Shown here in pieces: positions 35,046-48,934 of a DNA stretch of 64,000 nucleotides. The position numbers and the translations under genes were made by a program. Origin of the DNA: Paragonimus westermani (lineage: Eukaryota; Platyhelminthes; Trematoda; Plagiorchiida; Troglotrematidae); NCBI GenBank assembly GCA_008508345.1, contig QNGE01001234.1, positions 1 through 64,000 of the forward strand, in the 5' to 3' direction. The notes beneath the pieces were generated by a model, which worked only from the letters and a program-made list of their open reading frames with translations, had not been told where the DNA came from and did not search any database. How positions within the stretch are numbered: the first letter of the stretch is position 1; each line of letters opens with the position of its first letter.

Positions 35046-38000
35046 TTTCAAGCTGAGCACTGCTAACGTTTCATATGTGAAAGTTCAGTCAGTCATTTGT
35101 GAGTACTGTTGAGATAACTCTATTGTCTCAAGATGATATGTACTACCCACGAACTCTAACAAGAGAGCATCTCGAATCTGGTGCTTCTTTTCAGAAGTAG
35201 ATGGCTGAAAAGTTAGTGAGAATGCGGTAGCCATGATCATTTGTGAGTGATGTTAATTTTTGAAGGCCAAAATTCTCGACTATCTACCAGTAAACATTTG
35301 CTACTACGACCGCAAAATGGGAAGAAATGATGGTCGCAGGTTCATCGATTTAATTCAACGGAACAGTAGCTCGAAGCGACTAAGCAACCCAAGCATTACT
35401 TATGATCGAATGTGACTGAGCGTTCGCATACAGTAGTTCACCCACGCGAAATGCAGGATCGATGGTACAAGGGGCAGCTTGGTTGTCTGATGAAGTTATG
35501 GTCAGATTTCTAGTCATGGATGTGTCAAAGACGTACGCTCCTTTCTAGCTCGAACAACAACGGGTCTCGAATTTAGCGGCTGAATGAAAAACTTTCTGTT
35601 CACACAAATACAGTCGAAGATGGCTGCCAGCTAATTGGATTCAGACATACGGGACCAGGTAGCAAGCAAGTTGTAAACCGCTGTTGCCTGTTCTTGTTTT
35701 GTTCAAATTGTGTGTACTTTCTGGACACACAAGATGTTACAAATGGTAACAACTTTATGCTATTCCTGAATGTCGGACACCGTGGTATCAGTGTGTTGTT
35801 GACACAAACTCGTATTTCGTAACCTATCCTATTTATCAATGTGAATTATCAAACAAGTAGCCTCTGCAATTTTTCTTCATATGCGAAGTTTACTAAGGAA
35901 AGTTCAGTCGATTAGTAATTTGATTACTTTATTTGTAGATCAAAACTATTTTCATGTAGCAAGATATCCACTTGTGTTTTGTGCAACTTCTCTATTGGAA
36001 CCTTGGTTACATTAATTATGTTTAACTGGCATGCATATTCCCAAGTACAAAACTGTACATTTAATCTAGGAAGCGATTAAGATTACATAACAATATACAT
36101 TAAATGTCGTGCCAGTTGACTTTGGCAGTCATGCGGAAAGTACTGTCAACTCTCATATTTGGACGCAGTAGCTTAAGTAGCCAGTGATTGCTTTGATAAA
36201 TTAAAATCCAACAAACCCAACAAATTAGTTGTCCATTCGACGTACACGATAAACCACGACGAGATGGATGACTATAGGGATTCAGGTCTGAACTTTCTTG
36301 ACCTTCAGCGAGAGGACGTAGACCAGATGAACAAAACGGCACGCACAGTACTTAAGTTGGTTGAATCGTATCGAAGCCGGTGATATACGCACTTGGATTT
36401 TTTTCATTTAAAAAAACCTGCATGGAGTTAAGAGGTCACCACTGTAATTTTTCCGTTGCGTTTTTGCTACTCATGAGTAGCCGTGCGTTTATGATAATCT
36501 TTTGAGCCCATTGTGGGTCCTCATTAAATTCCTTTCGTTACGCAGCTGCAAAGTGCCTAATAAGAATAAGCCGATTTACAAATCGAACTGAAACGTGACA
36601 AAGCAGCAAATATTTCCGTTCGAAGTTGGGATCAGAACTAGCTGACGCGCATTGCAAAATTCTTTAGATTCATCACTACACGACAGATTCAGCAAAATGG
36701 ACCGACACGAGTTTTGTTGGTTGAGTAAATTTGTTCCTGTGGTCTCTGTTGTTTGGTCGGTTGCATAAGCAGCTGTCCGTTGGATTTTTGCAGGTATATT
36801 ACGAACTTACGCAGATAAAAAATGATTTGGAATAGTACGAACTCGTGGTATTGATTTCCTTAGTAGTATTCAGGTGGCTTCATTCTGATATCGAGGTTCT
36901 CTTGAAAAATAAATGTTACTGCCATTGTTTTTCCTTCATCGAAACATGTCTACCGTAGCCCAGGTGATGCCATATGTGATAGATTAATGCCTCATGTACT
37001 GTATGGAACGATGCCAAATCAACCGAATATCAAAATCAGAAAGTCAAAAACTGTACATAATATACAAACAGATTTGTCGTAATTTGTCAGCAGCTTATTT
37101 CGCTCTGACTTGTTGGGACTGTAAATTTAGCAAGCCTTACGCCAATTGCGTATATTTACAACATGTGAATCAAACAGCCGAGATGACAATTTCCAGTACA
37201 CCACTGAGACAATTAATTCCTGGTTAGGAAAACCGTTTGCGTTTTCTATGCATGCAAAGTAGATCAGTGTTCCCTTATTAACACCGCTCCATTCATGGCT
37301 GGCCGTTTAGGGTTACGACTACGTAGCGAAAATCAGAACGATTCGACCGGTAGGTGACGTATTACTAACATGCTTTTTGTTGGTCACTAAAGCCGGGTTT
37401 GTCGTGCCTGCCCAGTTATCCACTGACGTTGTAACTAAGCTGTTCGACTTTTGTAAGAGACATTAAAACCGACTTACTCCACAGTAGGCAGGTTGATCAG
37501 TCAGATATGTGTCACAGCGACTGGCACCAAAACCTTTGCTCCTTAACAGGAAGACCGAATGGATTCACTCTAACGCCCACTGTGAGAACATTCTCAAGCG
37601 GCTTAACTTGTGGGCATAAATCGATCGCTTTTTCGACCACGCTGCTTCAGGACTCGTGCACCAAGGAAACAGAGGCAAAAGCTCAATGTGGGAAGACAGT
37701 GACTCAGTGGTCATTATGGCTACCTCAAGCGAACCTGCCCGGAGTTCAAATTGTGGCCGTGGTAAGGATACGTACCATCAACAAACTCCAACAAAAACGA
37801 AATACAAGTCTAGTTATTCCTTGCGAAAGGGATCGGCAGAATATTTCACGTGCATGCGAAATGTACAATCAGACGTGTGTGTTGTTCGGTTTGAAACACG
37901 TTTTTGTTTTACGGTACATTTCGATTGCCCATGTGAACAATGTATACGGTGGCCACCAAAAGAAGATGAACTGTCTCTTTCAACTAAAAGTAATTGAACT

Positions 38001-39689
38001 CCATTCCTAGCTCAGGTTCAGTAAGCTCCCGTGTGATGTGAAGAGGAAGCCAGTTCAGAGACGTGAACTTTCAGCTGTTATGCTGACAACACTTTCGTTG
38101 TTCAGCGAAAAAGATCAATGGTCAGATTAACAAAAGTTGGATGGCCTCACGTTTCTTTGGCACACAGTAAACGGAAGATCGTGGTTGAAGTACAATCGTG
38201 ACCTGAAGATTGGAAAGCAGACGACGAAGAAGCTATAAATATCAGATGTCTGAACAACCACTGGTTTTTTCTTCACAAACTGTTGTATGTTGGGTCGTAG
38301 TTGGACCGTGGATTTCTCCTCGCAGCGAATGAGGAACGTTCAAGCCCTACTTCCTTAATACACTTCCGTCAAAGTTACTCCATATCTTCTTCTTCCAGAC
38401 GTCCTAAGCGTCCCGTCATCCAGTCTTTCGAAACATTCAATCTCCCGATTGTGCTCACTCCGCAAAAGATTGAGTAACGTGCTCCCGAGCTAATGAAGTT
38501 TCACTGTGGTCCGCAGTTTTCAGTTGCAGTTTACAATAGACACTAGTTCTGTACTGATCCAAAAGGCTGAACAAAATGCACCAAAGTTGTAGCATATTCT
38601 AGGACTGCCAGCAGCAACTACATTCTTCATTATTTGTGATATTTTCTCTCATCTTGTTGAGCATGAGTCCCTTCGCTCCATAAATTTTTTTCGATGTTTC
38701 AGACGACTAGGGCTCCTTTCAGTTCTACTATGGTTAATTTTATAGTCTTCACACTTTTCTCTCACCAACAAAACTAATTTTCTCATTAGGCGCTGATTTA
38801 AAACATGCAATTACACTCATGATCGTCCAACGTGACATTTTGATAAGTGACCTAATCCTCCAAACTACTTTAATGTCGGCATGCCTCCACATACTCATAA
38901 TAACCATCAGCCATGCTGAATTTCTTGAGACATTCCATTTGAAATTGGCCATCCTTGAAACATTCTAACCTCTTAGGAATCCATCTCCATTAAGTTCTGC
39001 AAAGACCATACTCCTCCAAATAAAAAACTGTGGGAATCTAGACAGTTCCTAAACGTTTCTCATGTGAACTTATACAGTATCTCAGAAGTGCGTGGCAACA
39101 AACGGTAAAACCCCAAGATAAATCAAGCGGATCCTCACGAGACCGCTTCTGCTCCTCCCAAAGGTGCTAAATTCGGAATAGGTGAGACATACCCCAACGA
39201 GGAATAAACTCCTGAAGGGGCTATTCAAAAAATTTAGTTCTAGAATTTGAAAGCTAATTAACACGTAGCACGTTTCCAATATGTTCCCAGCTGAACGACC
39301 GTGTGTGTTTTTAGTGTATGCACAGTTTTAGAGTTCAGTGTATCTGAACTGACTGATCAGCAGCTACCGACCGTGTTCGAAGCAAACAGCAGAACTCAGA
39401 GCAGGCGCAGACAAAGCCATAAAGCGCGGCTGAATTAGATGGGAAAAGTGTACTCGCCAAGCCCCAGTCAAAACACACGTGTCAAAGTGAGCAACAGTTC
39501 ACGATGAGCAACCCAAGAATGCATACATTGCCGGGGCTTTAGTCATATTACTGGAGGGCATACGCGCATGATCAGTCAGCTTTGCTTTAGATGAGTAAAT
39601 TGCGTCGTACCCGAGGTGCCTGTCTTACCGTTGTATGAATAGGCCTGAAATCATTAGTTCTTTTCTTGTCATTCAATGTAGGATGACGT

Positions 39690-39841
39690 TATTTGGTTTC
39701 CACTGCGTTAATGGAACGACTTATTTGGAATATCTCCGTGTGGCAAATAAGCACACCTACTTATTCTGGCCTGACGAACATATGGTAGGCCTATTCCACG
39801 TGGACTATCTAAAACCCAAGAAAGATTTATACTTCTGTTAG
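39690..39841 (+). mobile_element. Possible LTR-retrotransposon pol C-terminal tail
   Basis: The plus frame ends with 'MVGLFHVDYLKPKKDLYFC'. HVD-x-LKP is the usual signature just after the integrase chromodomain-like tail of Ty3/gypsy pol (VVHVDRLKPY). No integrase core is recognisable upstream, so this is a small fragment at best. Confidence 0.35.
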
Positions 39842-40277
39842 AATGGTTGAAGAAATGGAGAAAGTGTGGGGATTTAAAGTTACGATGTGAGCGACTGGAA
39901 GATTGATCACCGTTTAATTCCAGAGCACACGTTAAAAGCGCAACTCAGCATTGCTGTTGCCGTGCCTTAATCACGTCAACCAAGCAACACAAGTATTGCG
40001 CATGCGAACCATCAATTAATATCTACAGCTTTTCCTGGGGACGACTCGAAACGCTATTGAGGCATGTTGGTTATCAATTTTGACTGTCCAGTATCATTGA
40101 CATGCACGTAAATTACGTACACAACACCAATAGATTACATTCTCCCAAAGTAGATGCCATCGACAAGTAGACAATTTGTTGCATGCCTGTGGGTGGTTAC
40201 ACATGAGTAAAGTGTGCTAAAAATGGGAATAAAAATACGTTTTATTGTAACTATTCGTTATCTCTCTTTAACCATAG

Positions 40278-40435
40278 GTAGCGAATCAACCCAAGTATTT
40301 GATCAATCGGGCCGGTTTCGTCACTCCGGACATACAAGCCACGAACGGGATGGTGCACGTGATCAACCACGTGCTCTATACTCCGTCCATAAATGTGCCG
40401 TTTGTGGATTATCTGGTCGCACAGAATGACTTGAA
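40278..40435 (+). CDS. FAS1-domain protein, exon c (end of first FAS1 domain)
   Basis: Starts at 'accatag|gta' in phase 0 and ends in phase 2 before gtaagc. It encodes 'GFVTPDIQATNGMVHVINHV', then 'LYTPSINVPFVDYLVAQNDL'. The DI.A.NG.(I/V)HVI..VL..P block is the H2-region hallmark of FAS1 domains and is the strongest single identification in the gene. With exons a and b it completes a FAS1 domain of about 130-140 residues, normal for the family. The split Asn codon with exon d creates the sequon Asn-Ser-Thr. Confidence 0.85.
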
Positions 40436-41208
40436 GTAAGCGGATCGAAAAGGTTTCATTTCGTGTTAGCCATGATCGTCAAACTACACTTTGAAATGGC
40501 TTGATTTTTATTTATGTGAATGTGTTAAAGCATCAGATCGAAATTCTCATCCAGTGGTGGATGGAGCATAAATTATTCAGCTGCGTTTTGAAAAGGACCG
40601 AAAACGCTCGGGGATTAAAATACAATTTAAGGGTCGAGCGTACCAAGTTAGCTTTCATTTCAAGTCGGGTTCGTATCTTAGTCGATTATGTGCTGAAAAC
40701 TCTATACATTTGTATCCAGAAAATATTATGGTGAAACATTCAGTATAGCTGGGCATTCCTGTAAAACTTAATAGTTATTTAGATTGATGAGGAAGTCACA
40801 GTAATGAATTACTCATTTTTCTTTGGTAGAAATAAACCTTATTTTCGACCACAGTGACGGTAAGGCTTAGATATGAAAACTGTAACCATCCTTCTTCCAT
40901 ACGACAAATGGATGAGTGAGGGAAAGTGTTAGCACGAAATTATACTTCGCTGCAAATTCTCATAGTGAGAATGAGAGCAGAACGGTACCTTGGCCTCATA
41001 AATGGCACACGTACGTTTAGTGAAATCATCTCCCTCCAAAGATGAAGCAGACTCAGCCAAGTATAAAGCAGAATAGGGGAAGGTTGATCTGATGTTTACA
41101 ACTTTCGGACTGTTCGTTAGCACAGCAAACACAGTTAAGTAATTAAGTTAAAATTTAGACGGTTATGTTGATCCGAGAAGGTTTATGACCACTGCTTCAT
41201 ATGGATAG

Positions 41209-41446
41209 CTCTACTCAACAGGTTTGTCAAAATGGGTACAACACTGCCGTTTTTGTTCCCACCAGAAAAACTGCGGAATTTTGGATGACCGTTGGAAGTG
41301 ATCCAAAATACACACCGTTCAACGATCAGCGATATGGAGACAAGGCCTTGTATGCGACGTACTTTCTGGTTACTGATGATGCATGGAACAAGATTCCCCA
41401 GGACAAACTGAAGATGCTTCAGACAAATAAAACACTTTTAGCCCAG
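41209..41446 (+). CDS. FAS1-domain protein, exon d (start of divergent second domain)
   Basis: Starts after 'atggatag' in phase 2 and ends in phase 0 before gtaaga. Near the start 'NGYNTAVFVPTRKTAEFW' is a second H1-like motif (TVFAPTxxAF). Next come 'YTPFNDQRYGDKALYATYFL', standing for the YH segment without its histidine, and 'LKMLQTNKTLLAQ', with an NKT sequon. The residues after H1 run longer than in a standard FAS1 domain, so the domain is divergent. An in-frame ATG at 41201 lies in the intron, so the exon boundary rests on the phase match. Confidence 0.75.
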
Positions 41447-42449
41447 GTAAGATTTTGGGAATGGCAAGCGAAGTCTTTTTCAACCAAAGTGACTGTGGGG
41501 TTGTTTTCCTAGGACAGACCAGTATTTGTTACACACATGGTCAAGCATTGCCCCCTACAAGCAAAAAGGATGCAGTATTCTGAATCGAAATGCTTATCAT
41601 CTTTCTTGAGAAAATAGATGATGGTTTCAGTAGCTTGATTAACTGGAATGTGGGTTGGTTAACCCACCGGTTCTTTGTGTCACACTGTCGGCTGTTACTT
41701 TGAGGCAAAAGATGGAGTTGCTGATTCGAGCCACCTTACCGTCTTCTTGTGGTTACTGATACCATACAGTAGCCCACTCTAAATCATTTAGTTATCAGAG
41801 TAGCCCCTGATACTTCAATGGGGCTTCATATGGATGGCAGGTTTATCAATGAAATGATCTACTTCTGTGCTTCACTGGCTTCAAAGGTATCGTTTTGTAA
41901 CAGTCAACTATTTATTCCGGTAACAGAGGACGACAATGAAGATTATAAGACACTACATTAGTAGTTTTTGGAGTCATTTCTGTTCAGTTTTACAACTTCA
42001 ACTTCTCCGGACAGTTTTCACGAATGTGTGAGTATATCATCACCTTGAACAAGAGGATGTTCAAGAGTAACGGAAAGATTCTTGTCCCTCAAACACGGAA
42101 CCTTTCATTATTGGACCAGGTGACAGACCTCGATCCTGCAGTTCAAACAACCCGAACCTTCACCTGATTGCATAATACACATTGTCCCGTATCCAAGCCC
42201 ACCGTTTGCTATTTTGTTGACTCCATCTGAAAGTGGATTTGACCTTGCCTTAGACCTTCGAACAACGTCAACGGATATCCTTATACAAAAGTCCCGTTTC
42301 TTTCAAATTGTTTCATCTAAGGCGGCGGGCTTCTCTGTTACTCACTATCGCCTTTGAAATTCACCAGCTGAATTATGTTCACCACAGCATTCCAATGGCT
42401 TTCAAGATCATGTTCTACTTAACCACCAATGGTGGTCATTTATCGAAGT

Positions 42450-42480
42450 GTATATATACATATATGTGTATGTATATGTA
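42450..42480. repeat. TA/TG-rich microsatellite
   Basis: Alternating purine-pyrimidine run 'gtatatatacatatatgtgt', then 'atgtatatgta'. Confidence 0.8.
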
Positions 42481-44529
42481 TTGATTAAACAACTCAACTC
42501 CGGTCAGGTTACGGTGTAGAATGCAGATAACATCTCAGTATTAAGTTTGCTTGGCACAGGCACGAAGATTGAGCAGTGTTGTCAGTGCTACTCAGTTTTC
42601 CACATGATATAAATGACACGCGTGATTGTCTAGCCCAAGTGCTCCATAGTTATAATGAATCCTTTACTCTCTTTCTGGTTCCTATTACACCCCATAAATT
42701 GCGATTTCCGTATTACTTGGTGACAAAAACAGTTCCAAAATGGAACATATGATTTTCAAACACACGTTAACCTCACAGGAAGACCAAATCAGACTCAGAT
42801 TCAACTGTGCAATCGAGTTCATCCACCCTACTTAGAGGAGGGTTCGCATGAAAAAATACTTGGATGAAGGCGGGCATATCGATCGACTAACTGGGCTTAG
42901 ACTTACGAACAAGCTACGGCTGGGTTATATTGTCTCTTCCAAAATGCCATTCCCGACTGTAGCAATATGTGATGACAAATGGATTACAATACTGGGTTCT
43001 CATATATGAACGCCATCATTTCTTACTCTGCAAAACATATTTCATTGGTTCCTTGAGGCAGCTGACCATCAGTGGCATTGGCAGCTTCGTCTTGACAGCG
43101 ATTTAATCACACAACTAAATTGGAATAACTGCGGTGTTGCTCGGTTATTTAGTCGACGAGAGATAGCTACAGAAATGTATATTCAATTACAAGTTTGAGC
43201 TAGTGGTACTGAAGTCCGGTGTTCTTTTCATCTTAGCAGCAAAGTGAAAAGTTCTGTGGAATCAATGTTAGAAATACGGCACGAACTGGGTGCACACTTG
43301 CCGTGAATTGCAGCTATCTGCCTTGAATATATCGCTTCTAGCCAATGATATGCGTGATATGTCTATCTTGACAAAAAGCTACTGTTAAAATTGTTCGTTT
43401 GGTACGTTTGCCGTTCTATGCTTGGTACGATGTCAGATCTTGCAGTCGTTGTAGGGTGACTGAGCTGTTTGTGTAAAGTCAATCCTAATGTTTTCCCTAT
43501 ATTACATTTTGCTGTGTGCGACGAACCATTGTGATTGAGTCTGCACAATGACAGTACACACAGAATGTTTGTTCCCTTTTTCCTTCTTATAATTATGATT
43601 GCCTATCTGTTACAACTTTTGCTTGGTATAACCTGACATGTTTTTGCCTTCATCGGTACCTGATTGTTTGAATGAACTCATTTCCCGTTGGCTAGGGTTC
43701 ACTTGCGGACCTGTTCTTGGGTGCACCAATTTGAAAGCCTTTCTCTGTTAGACAATCGGAGTATCCGGTTAATTCATGTTTAATATTAGATGACACTTTT
43801 ATCGTAATTTTGTCAGTAGTACCATACAAGTTCCGATCGCCTCGATTGCCTCTTCTGACGCTTTCTTGGACCTGGAGGACTGTTTTATTAATTCAGCCGT
43901 CCGAAACAGTGTTATTGGGATTGTAGGTTAAGCATCAGTGAGCGAATTATCTTGAGTGGTTAGAGACGATTCAAAAGCTGTCATCAACTCCTATTAACAG
44001 ATCATCCAAGCCTTTGATGCTGTGTGAGACCTAAATCACTTGATAAACTTGTGAATCACTTTAGTTGTGGGCAAAACAATCATACAAAAAAGAGTTAGCT
44101 TAGGACAGATTTATTTATCCACAGTCCAACACAATGGACACTACGTCTGTCAACGTAGAGCATCTGTTTGAAACTTCTTCAAACGAAACCTATTTTTTGT
44201 AACCCAAAAACTTTCATGGAGTTTATGGGTCATAAAAACCATACAAATTGTAAGTATATTCTCAATCATTAAGTTAGTTCACTTTCAAAATCAGCCTGAG
44301 TTAATGGGACAGTTTAAGTCAAACACAATTTGATTAACGTCTACGAGCTTGAAAGATGCGCTGGTTCATTTTGCCGCTTCTTCAGTAAGCTGTACAAACC
44401 TATACGTAAGATAATTTTGTGAACATGTTTTGGTCAGAAACTGTCATGTTAATTAATGTAAGTCATCTTCTCAGTGTAAAATGACCAACGAAACAAACCT
44501 AGTAAACGAATGTTCTCGAAACTTGTTAA

Positions 44530-44670
44530 CCTATTTCTAGTCCTCCCCTCTTCGAAGAACTACTAGACTCGGATTGTATCTCTGTGTTGGCTCATTGGCC
44601 GTGTATATTCTCACTTTGACCGGGATCCGAGCTCCAATCATAAGGCAGACGTATGGACCACTCTAGAACT
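44530..44670 (-). repeat. tRNA-derived SINE copy
   Basis: The plus-strand body reads 'cctcttcgaagaactactag', then 'actcggattgtatctctgt'. On the minus strand an A-box-like 'TAGAGTGGTCCATACG' and a B-box-like 'GGAGCTCGGATCCCGG' follow. Antisense in a FAS1-gene intron. Confidence 0.55.
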
Positions 44671-45568
44671 AACCTCATATTAGACTTTAGTAAGTTACCG
44701 TACGCAAAGTATGAACCACTTCTGCTTGACTGTAATGCTTAGAGTGCACGAGTGCTTCAAGAGAAAACACGATAAATGACCTGTAAACTCAATCGATGAC
44801 CTCAGGGTTTGGGCCTCAGATCCAGTTGAAACCACGGGGATCAGCAAACTTGTTGAACAGCATTTAACTCACAGTTAGCCACTAGCTACGCATCATTTAC
44901 AAGTAAAGGTGGTTGAGTGTTTACTAGAGTGCTCAATTAGAAGTCGGTGACACTGATCAGCCCGATTGACTCATGTAAATTGGGTAACAGTTCAGGTGAT
45001 TGTCTTAGTAAGGTTGCTCATTACTGACCATCCCTACTGGGGGCGAATCCCAAGTTCAGTGCTTTATTTTGAAATAAGCTTATTAGAAAACTCAATTGAA
45101 TGCGATAGTTGGGATTGAATGCAAGTGAGTTTCAAATTTTATAAAGGAAATACACTACTGTTTGCACCTAATTAAGAACTTTTCGTAAACGGCCAACTTT
45201 GGCGACATCTAACCGAGCGGTGGACAGTCGCTTTGATCTTGTAGGATCACATCAGCATCAGGTATACCCGGTAACTGAATCCACGAATATCAAAATTAAA
45301 GCAGCAATCCAGACGTTTGTTCCCTAGAACACAAAATAGCGGTCAGTGGGGCTACAATAAAGTGTGCAAATTACAAAGAGGTTGATTGGAAAGTTCGTCT
45401 GAATGCAAAGCCTGCGATCAAATGTGAGTGATGTTTAACTTGAAAATTACACATAGCTGGTTTAAACCCAAAAGAAAATTGAGCAAAATCGTTCAGGAAA
45501 ATAAAAACTCCTTATTTTGGGTAATTTTATTATCACGAAAAATTGCTACGTTTTAATTTGATATTCAG

Positions 45569-45728
45569 GTTTTGTCTTGTCAATATTTGCCGAATCAAAT
45601 TGTTTACAAACACTGGACCTTCATACAGCCAGAGATTCTTCTATACAGTGGATTTCCAACAAACCCCGGCGCACCAGACATAGTTCAACTTCAGCCCGCA
45701 ATGTTCACACGCTCCCCAACTGGACAGG
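45569..45728 (+). CDS. FAS1-domain protein, exon e (second domain, middle)
   Basis: Acceptor 'gatattcag', phase 0; ends in phase 1 before gtgagt. The frame is open throughout and encodes 'VLSCQYLPNQIVYKHWTFIQ', then 'LLYSGFPTNPGAPDIVQLQP' and 'AMFTRSPTGQ'. No strong FAS1 motif is visible. The assignment rests on perfect phase agreement with exons d and f and on strong consensus splice sites. It probably forms the strands between the YH segment and the H2 region of the divergent domain. Confidence 0.7.
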
Positions 45729-48700
45729 GTGAGTAAGTCAACGGTTGACCCAACACATGATACATTTCGGTAATGAATGTGGGATATGCCACAGTAATAT
45801 AAAACTTACGCGGAGTCTGCCCGCTTTACGAATTATTTTGTAATTGATGTATTAGTGCATTGGAAACAGCTTGGAGTACAATGAAATGCATATTAGGAAG
45901 CGTAGGAGACTGAATTATGACTAATTCGCAGTATTAACACAAAGCTGTAGACAATAGTGAGGTTTCACAACAATTCGCTTACAGTTAACCCTCTACTTAT
46001 GCAATCGCACTTGTCTAGTAAGCAGTTGATGGTTACTATGTTTACCAAACTTGATAACTTTGAAGAGGTTACGTGGATGACCCATGAGCTTTAGACGGAG
46101 TTAAAACACTGTCTAGTGAATTTCAACCAAATAAGTCACCAACAAAGTGAATAGGCGATGAATGTGAATTGAAAAAAATCAGGTCTCCATCGTTTGCATT
46201 TTTCGAATAGGTGAAAAGTCTATCCAATATGTTTTTGCTGTTAAAGACGAGTAATCAGCAATTTTGTGTTTAGTGTGGTTCCAACTGGGGTAACCTATCC
46301 TTCTTGTAAGGACCACGAACTCATAGCTATCAACTTCTTGGATTCCAGCTAATTTGCAGGTTAGTTGTGTAGTTTGTCTCAAACTCGACGGAGTCCGTAA
46401 ATCAGTGCTGACATTAACAGAACTAACTGGGATTGTATAAAAACCCAGTCTATCTCAAGCACATAGATGCTACTGTAATTTCATAAGGTCTGATGAGATA
46501 AATAATATGTGGATAGTGGTCAAAATTTGTTAAAAGCACACGATCGATTTTTGTGGATGTTGCCACTCATCTGGTTTATGGGGTTCACGCACCTGGTAAA
46601 TAGCAACAATCACAAAGTTGATCGTATGCTTTCGACGAATTCTGATCGTCATATACACACTATGTATTACATGTCACTTTCGTTAAAAATGGTTCCAATT
46701 CTTTTTTTTTAAGTGGTGGTGAGGACTCAGTGTTCTGACGCTACAGCGAAGTTTATACCAATCTATGATCTTACTGTTCGCCGACAATCTATCTTTAAAA
46801 GACGTGGTAAATTTCGCCGAACTAAGAAATCTCAATCAATCTTCTGTTCATTTTGTTCCACACTATGAACAACAATGGATAGTACTGACATTTGGAGAAA
46901 GTTCGTAGACTGGATTTCTTGATGAGCTCATTACCAACCCGTAACCGGGTCATTCCCGTGCTTTGGTCTGAACCTGGATCGGAAGCTTATCACACTCTGT
47001 ATTCCCAAATTTTTGGTGCAACTTGAAGTGCGAATTAAGGTGACTGATAGTCCATCAACATTATATTTTGCTTGACCTGAAGACTAGAAGGAGGGTGCAA
47101 AAAACAGGTAACCTTGTTGCTCATCTGGGTGATCACTGTCTGGTACGGTCAACACCAAATATATATCAAAGCCTCCACGAAGAACACCCAAAATGGCCAC
47201 GATGAAACAATGACAAGTTGGTTCAGTCATCACTGAGCAACTCGAGAGTAGACGTTTTGTTTATTTGGTTAAAATCGGATAGTTAGAAAAGTACGCAACC
47301 AGTTACATCAGTAATTGGTTAATCGAAAGTAGTGTCACCCATATCGGATAACTTAATAAATATCTGAACAGACAAATGTTTCACACCTATGCTGTTTAAT
47401 ACACACGCCAAGCCCTCTTGTGATTGACGTCTCTCTTACACAGACTCCTTTTGCACTCTCGCGGAAACTGATTTTATGCATGAAGTGATCGATTTCCGTA
47501 TGTTGAAGACAAGAAAAGCTGCAATAAACCACATCGTCTTATGAGTAATTTGCTATTCGACGGGATCACTGGCTAGTGAGAAACGACGTGGAATTCAGCG
47601 AAACAGAGAATCGTAGAACCCCAGCTTTGCTGAATGGACGCCACATTCTATCAACTAACAACTGCAAGGATTTGACGTCAGCTATCGCCACCATCATGTG
47701 CAACATAACCCATGGTTCTTAATACTTGTTGAGGTCGTCGCCTCAAACCAGCTGAAATCTATGTTGCGTTAAAAGATGATTATGCTGCCAGGCGGCAAAC
47801 CCCGTACTGAGTGTCACTCAACTCACACTGTTCGACGTTTAATGTTGCCACTCTGTTGATGTCCCCTCTTCAACCATTGTGGGCGTCAAATTAAAATTTT
47901 CCGTGTTAATGTTTATTCCCTACTGACGAGCTAACAATTTCAAGTAGGTGTCTCTCACCATAAGGCGGTGTAATCATGGATACGTTTCATTACATTCCGT
48001 ATCACAGGTTGAGATCGTGATGCAACTCGGAATTGAGTCCATTTTTTCCCGTTGGGGTTTATCGGATATTCAGATGTTGGCTGGTAGCTCAGCACAATCG
48101 AGCACAACACTGTTGTGATGTCTGTAACCTCGGCTGGTAGTCGACTAAACAGCTGGCGACATGCCTTCATCAGGCATACTCCCGACAGTCTGGGTCACAT
48201 TTAAATTAATTTTTGTCCAACCCGAATTTCACAAGCGGGTTTAATTATTCATCATCAATTACTTATTATGATGTCTAAGATGTTTGTAAATCAGTTCCCA
48301 CGTTCAAAAAAGTCACCAGCCTCTCTCATTTTGGTTTATGAACCAGATAAAATAGCGGGTAACTGTAATGCTAACACAATGTCCAGAAAAATCCGAAATG
48401 CTTTCTGGCTAAACACAGCTCTACACTAGTCGTATACTAGTCGTACAGCCAGCATTATAATTACCAAAAATAGAAAGAATTACAGAAGAACGAACATCCT
48501 CGTCCAATTGATTTTTCGCTCTGGCTCAGGCTCATCATATTGACGGAATAAAGATTACCGGTTTCTTGTTGAACCGGGTAACTATCGGGTGACAGAAACG
48601 GCTTGGGATTATTGATTGTCAAAACTGGAAACAAGTGACCCGAACAAGTTAACTGCATGGGTGGATTTTACACATCTTTGAAACACCTAGGTATTAGTAT

Positions 48701-48934
48701 CTTCTTGACCACCATAAAAGGTCATTTGTCGGTCCCATCCTCATTAAAACAAATCGTATGAGTGATACGACATCTGTATGACTTACCTTCAATGCAAGTC
48801 TGTTTTTTAAATTTGAGCTGTTGACAACGGGGTTTCTCAGTGGAGTCCAATTTCATCCAGGTCGAAGATTTCAGCGGTGGAATATTTACTAGGAGTAACA
48901 GGGAGAATGCTTCCAGTTTCCAACATGGACTTGA

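Larger units (their letters stand above)
32955..40277 (+). other. Intron of the FAS1 gene, 7.3 kb
   Basis: Holds a SINE (34.95 kb), a perfect 9-bp inverted repeat at 34145-34164, an unrecognised 167-codon plus frame at 37507-38010, and a possible LTR-retrotransposon pol tail at 39.7 kb. The frames right after exon b (33078-33315) do not fit its phase. Confidence 0.55.
41447..45568 (+). other. Intron of the FAS1 gene, 4.1 kb
   Basis: Holds an alternating TA/TG microsatellite at 42450-42480 and a SINE copy near 44.6 kb. No other gene seen; the minus frame 43363-43548 is unrecognised. Confidence 0.55.

Noticed and set aside
37507..38010. 167-codon plus-strand ORF, the longest in the window
   Set aside because: It overlaps a second long frame (37656-37997), shows no domain or coherent motif, and has no splice sites fitting the surrounding gene. 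Most likely a chance frame.
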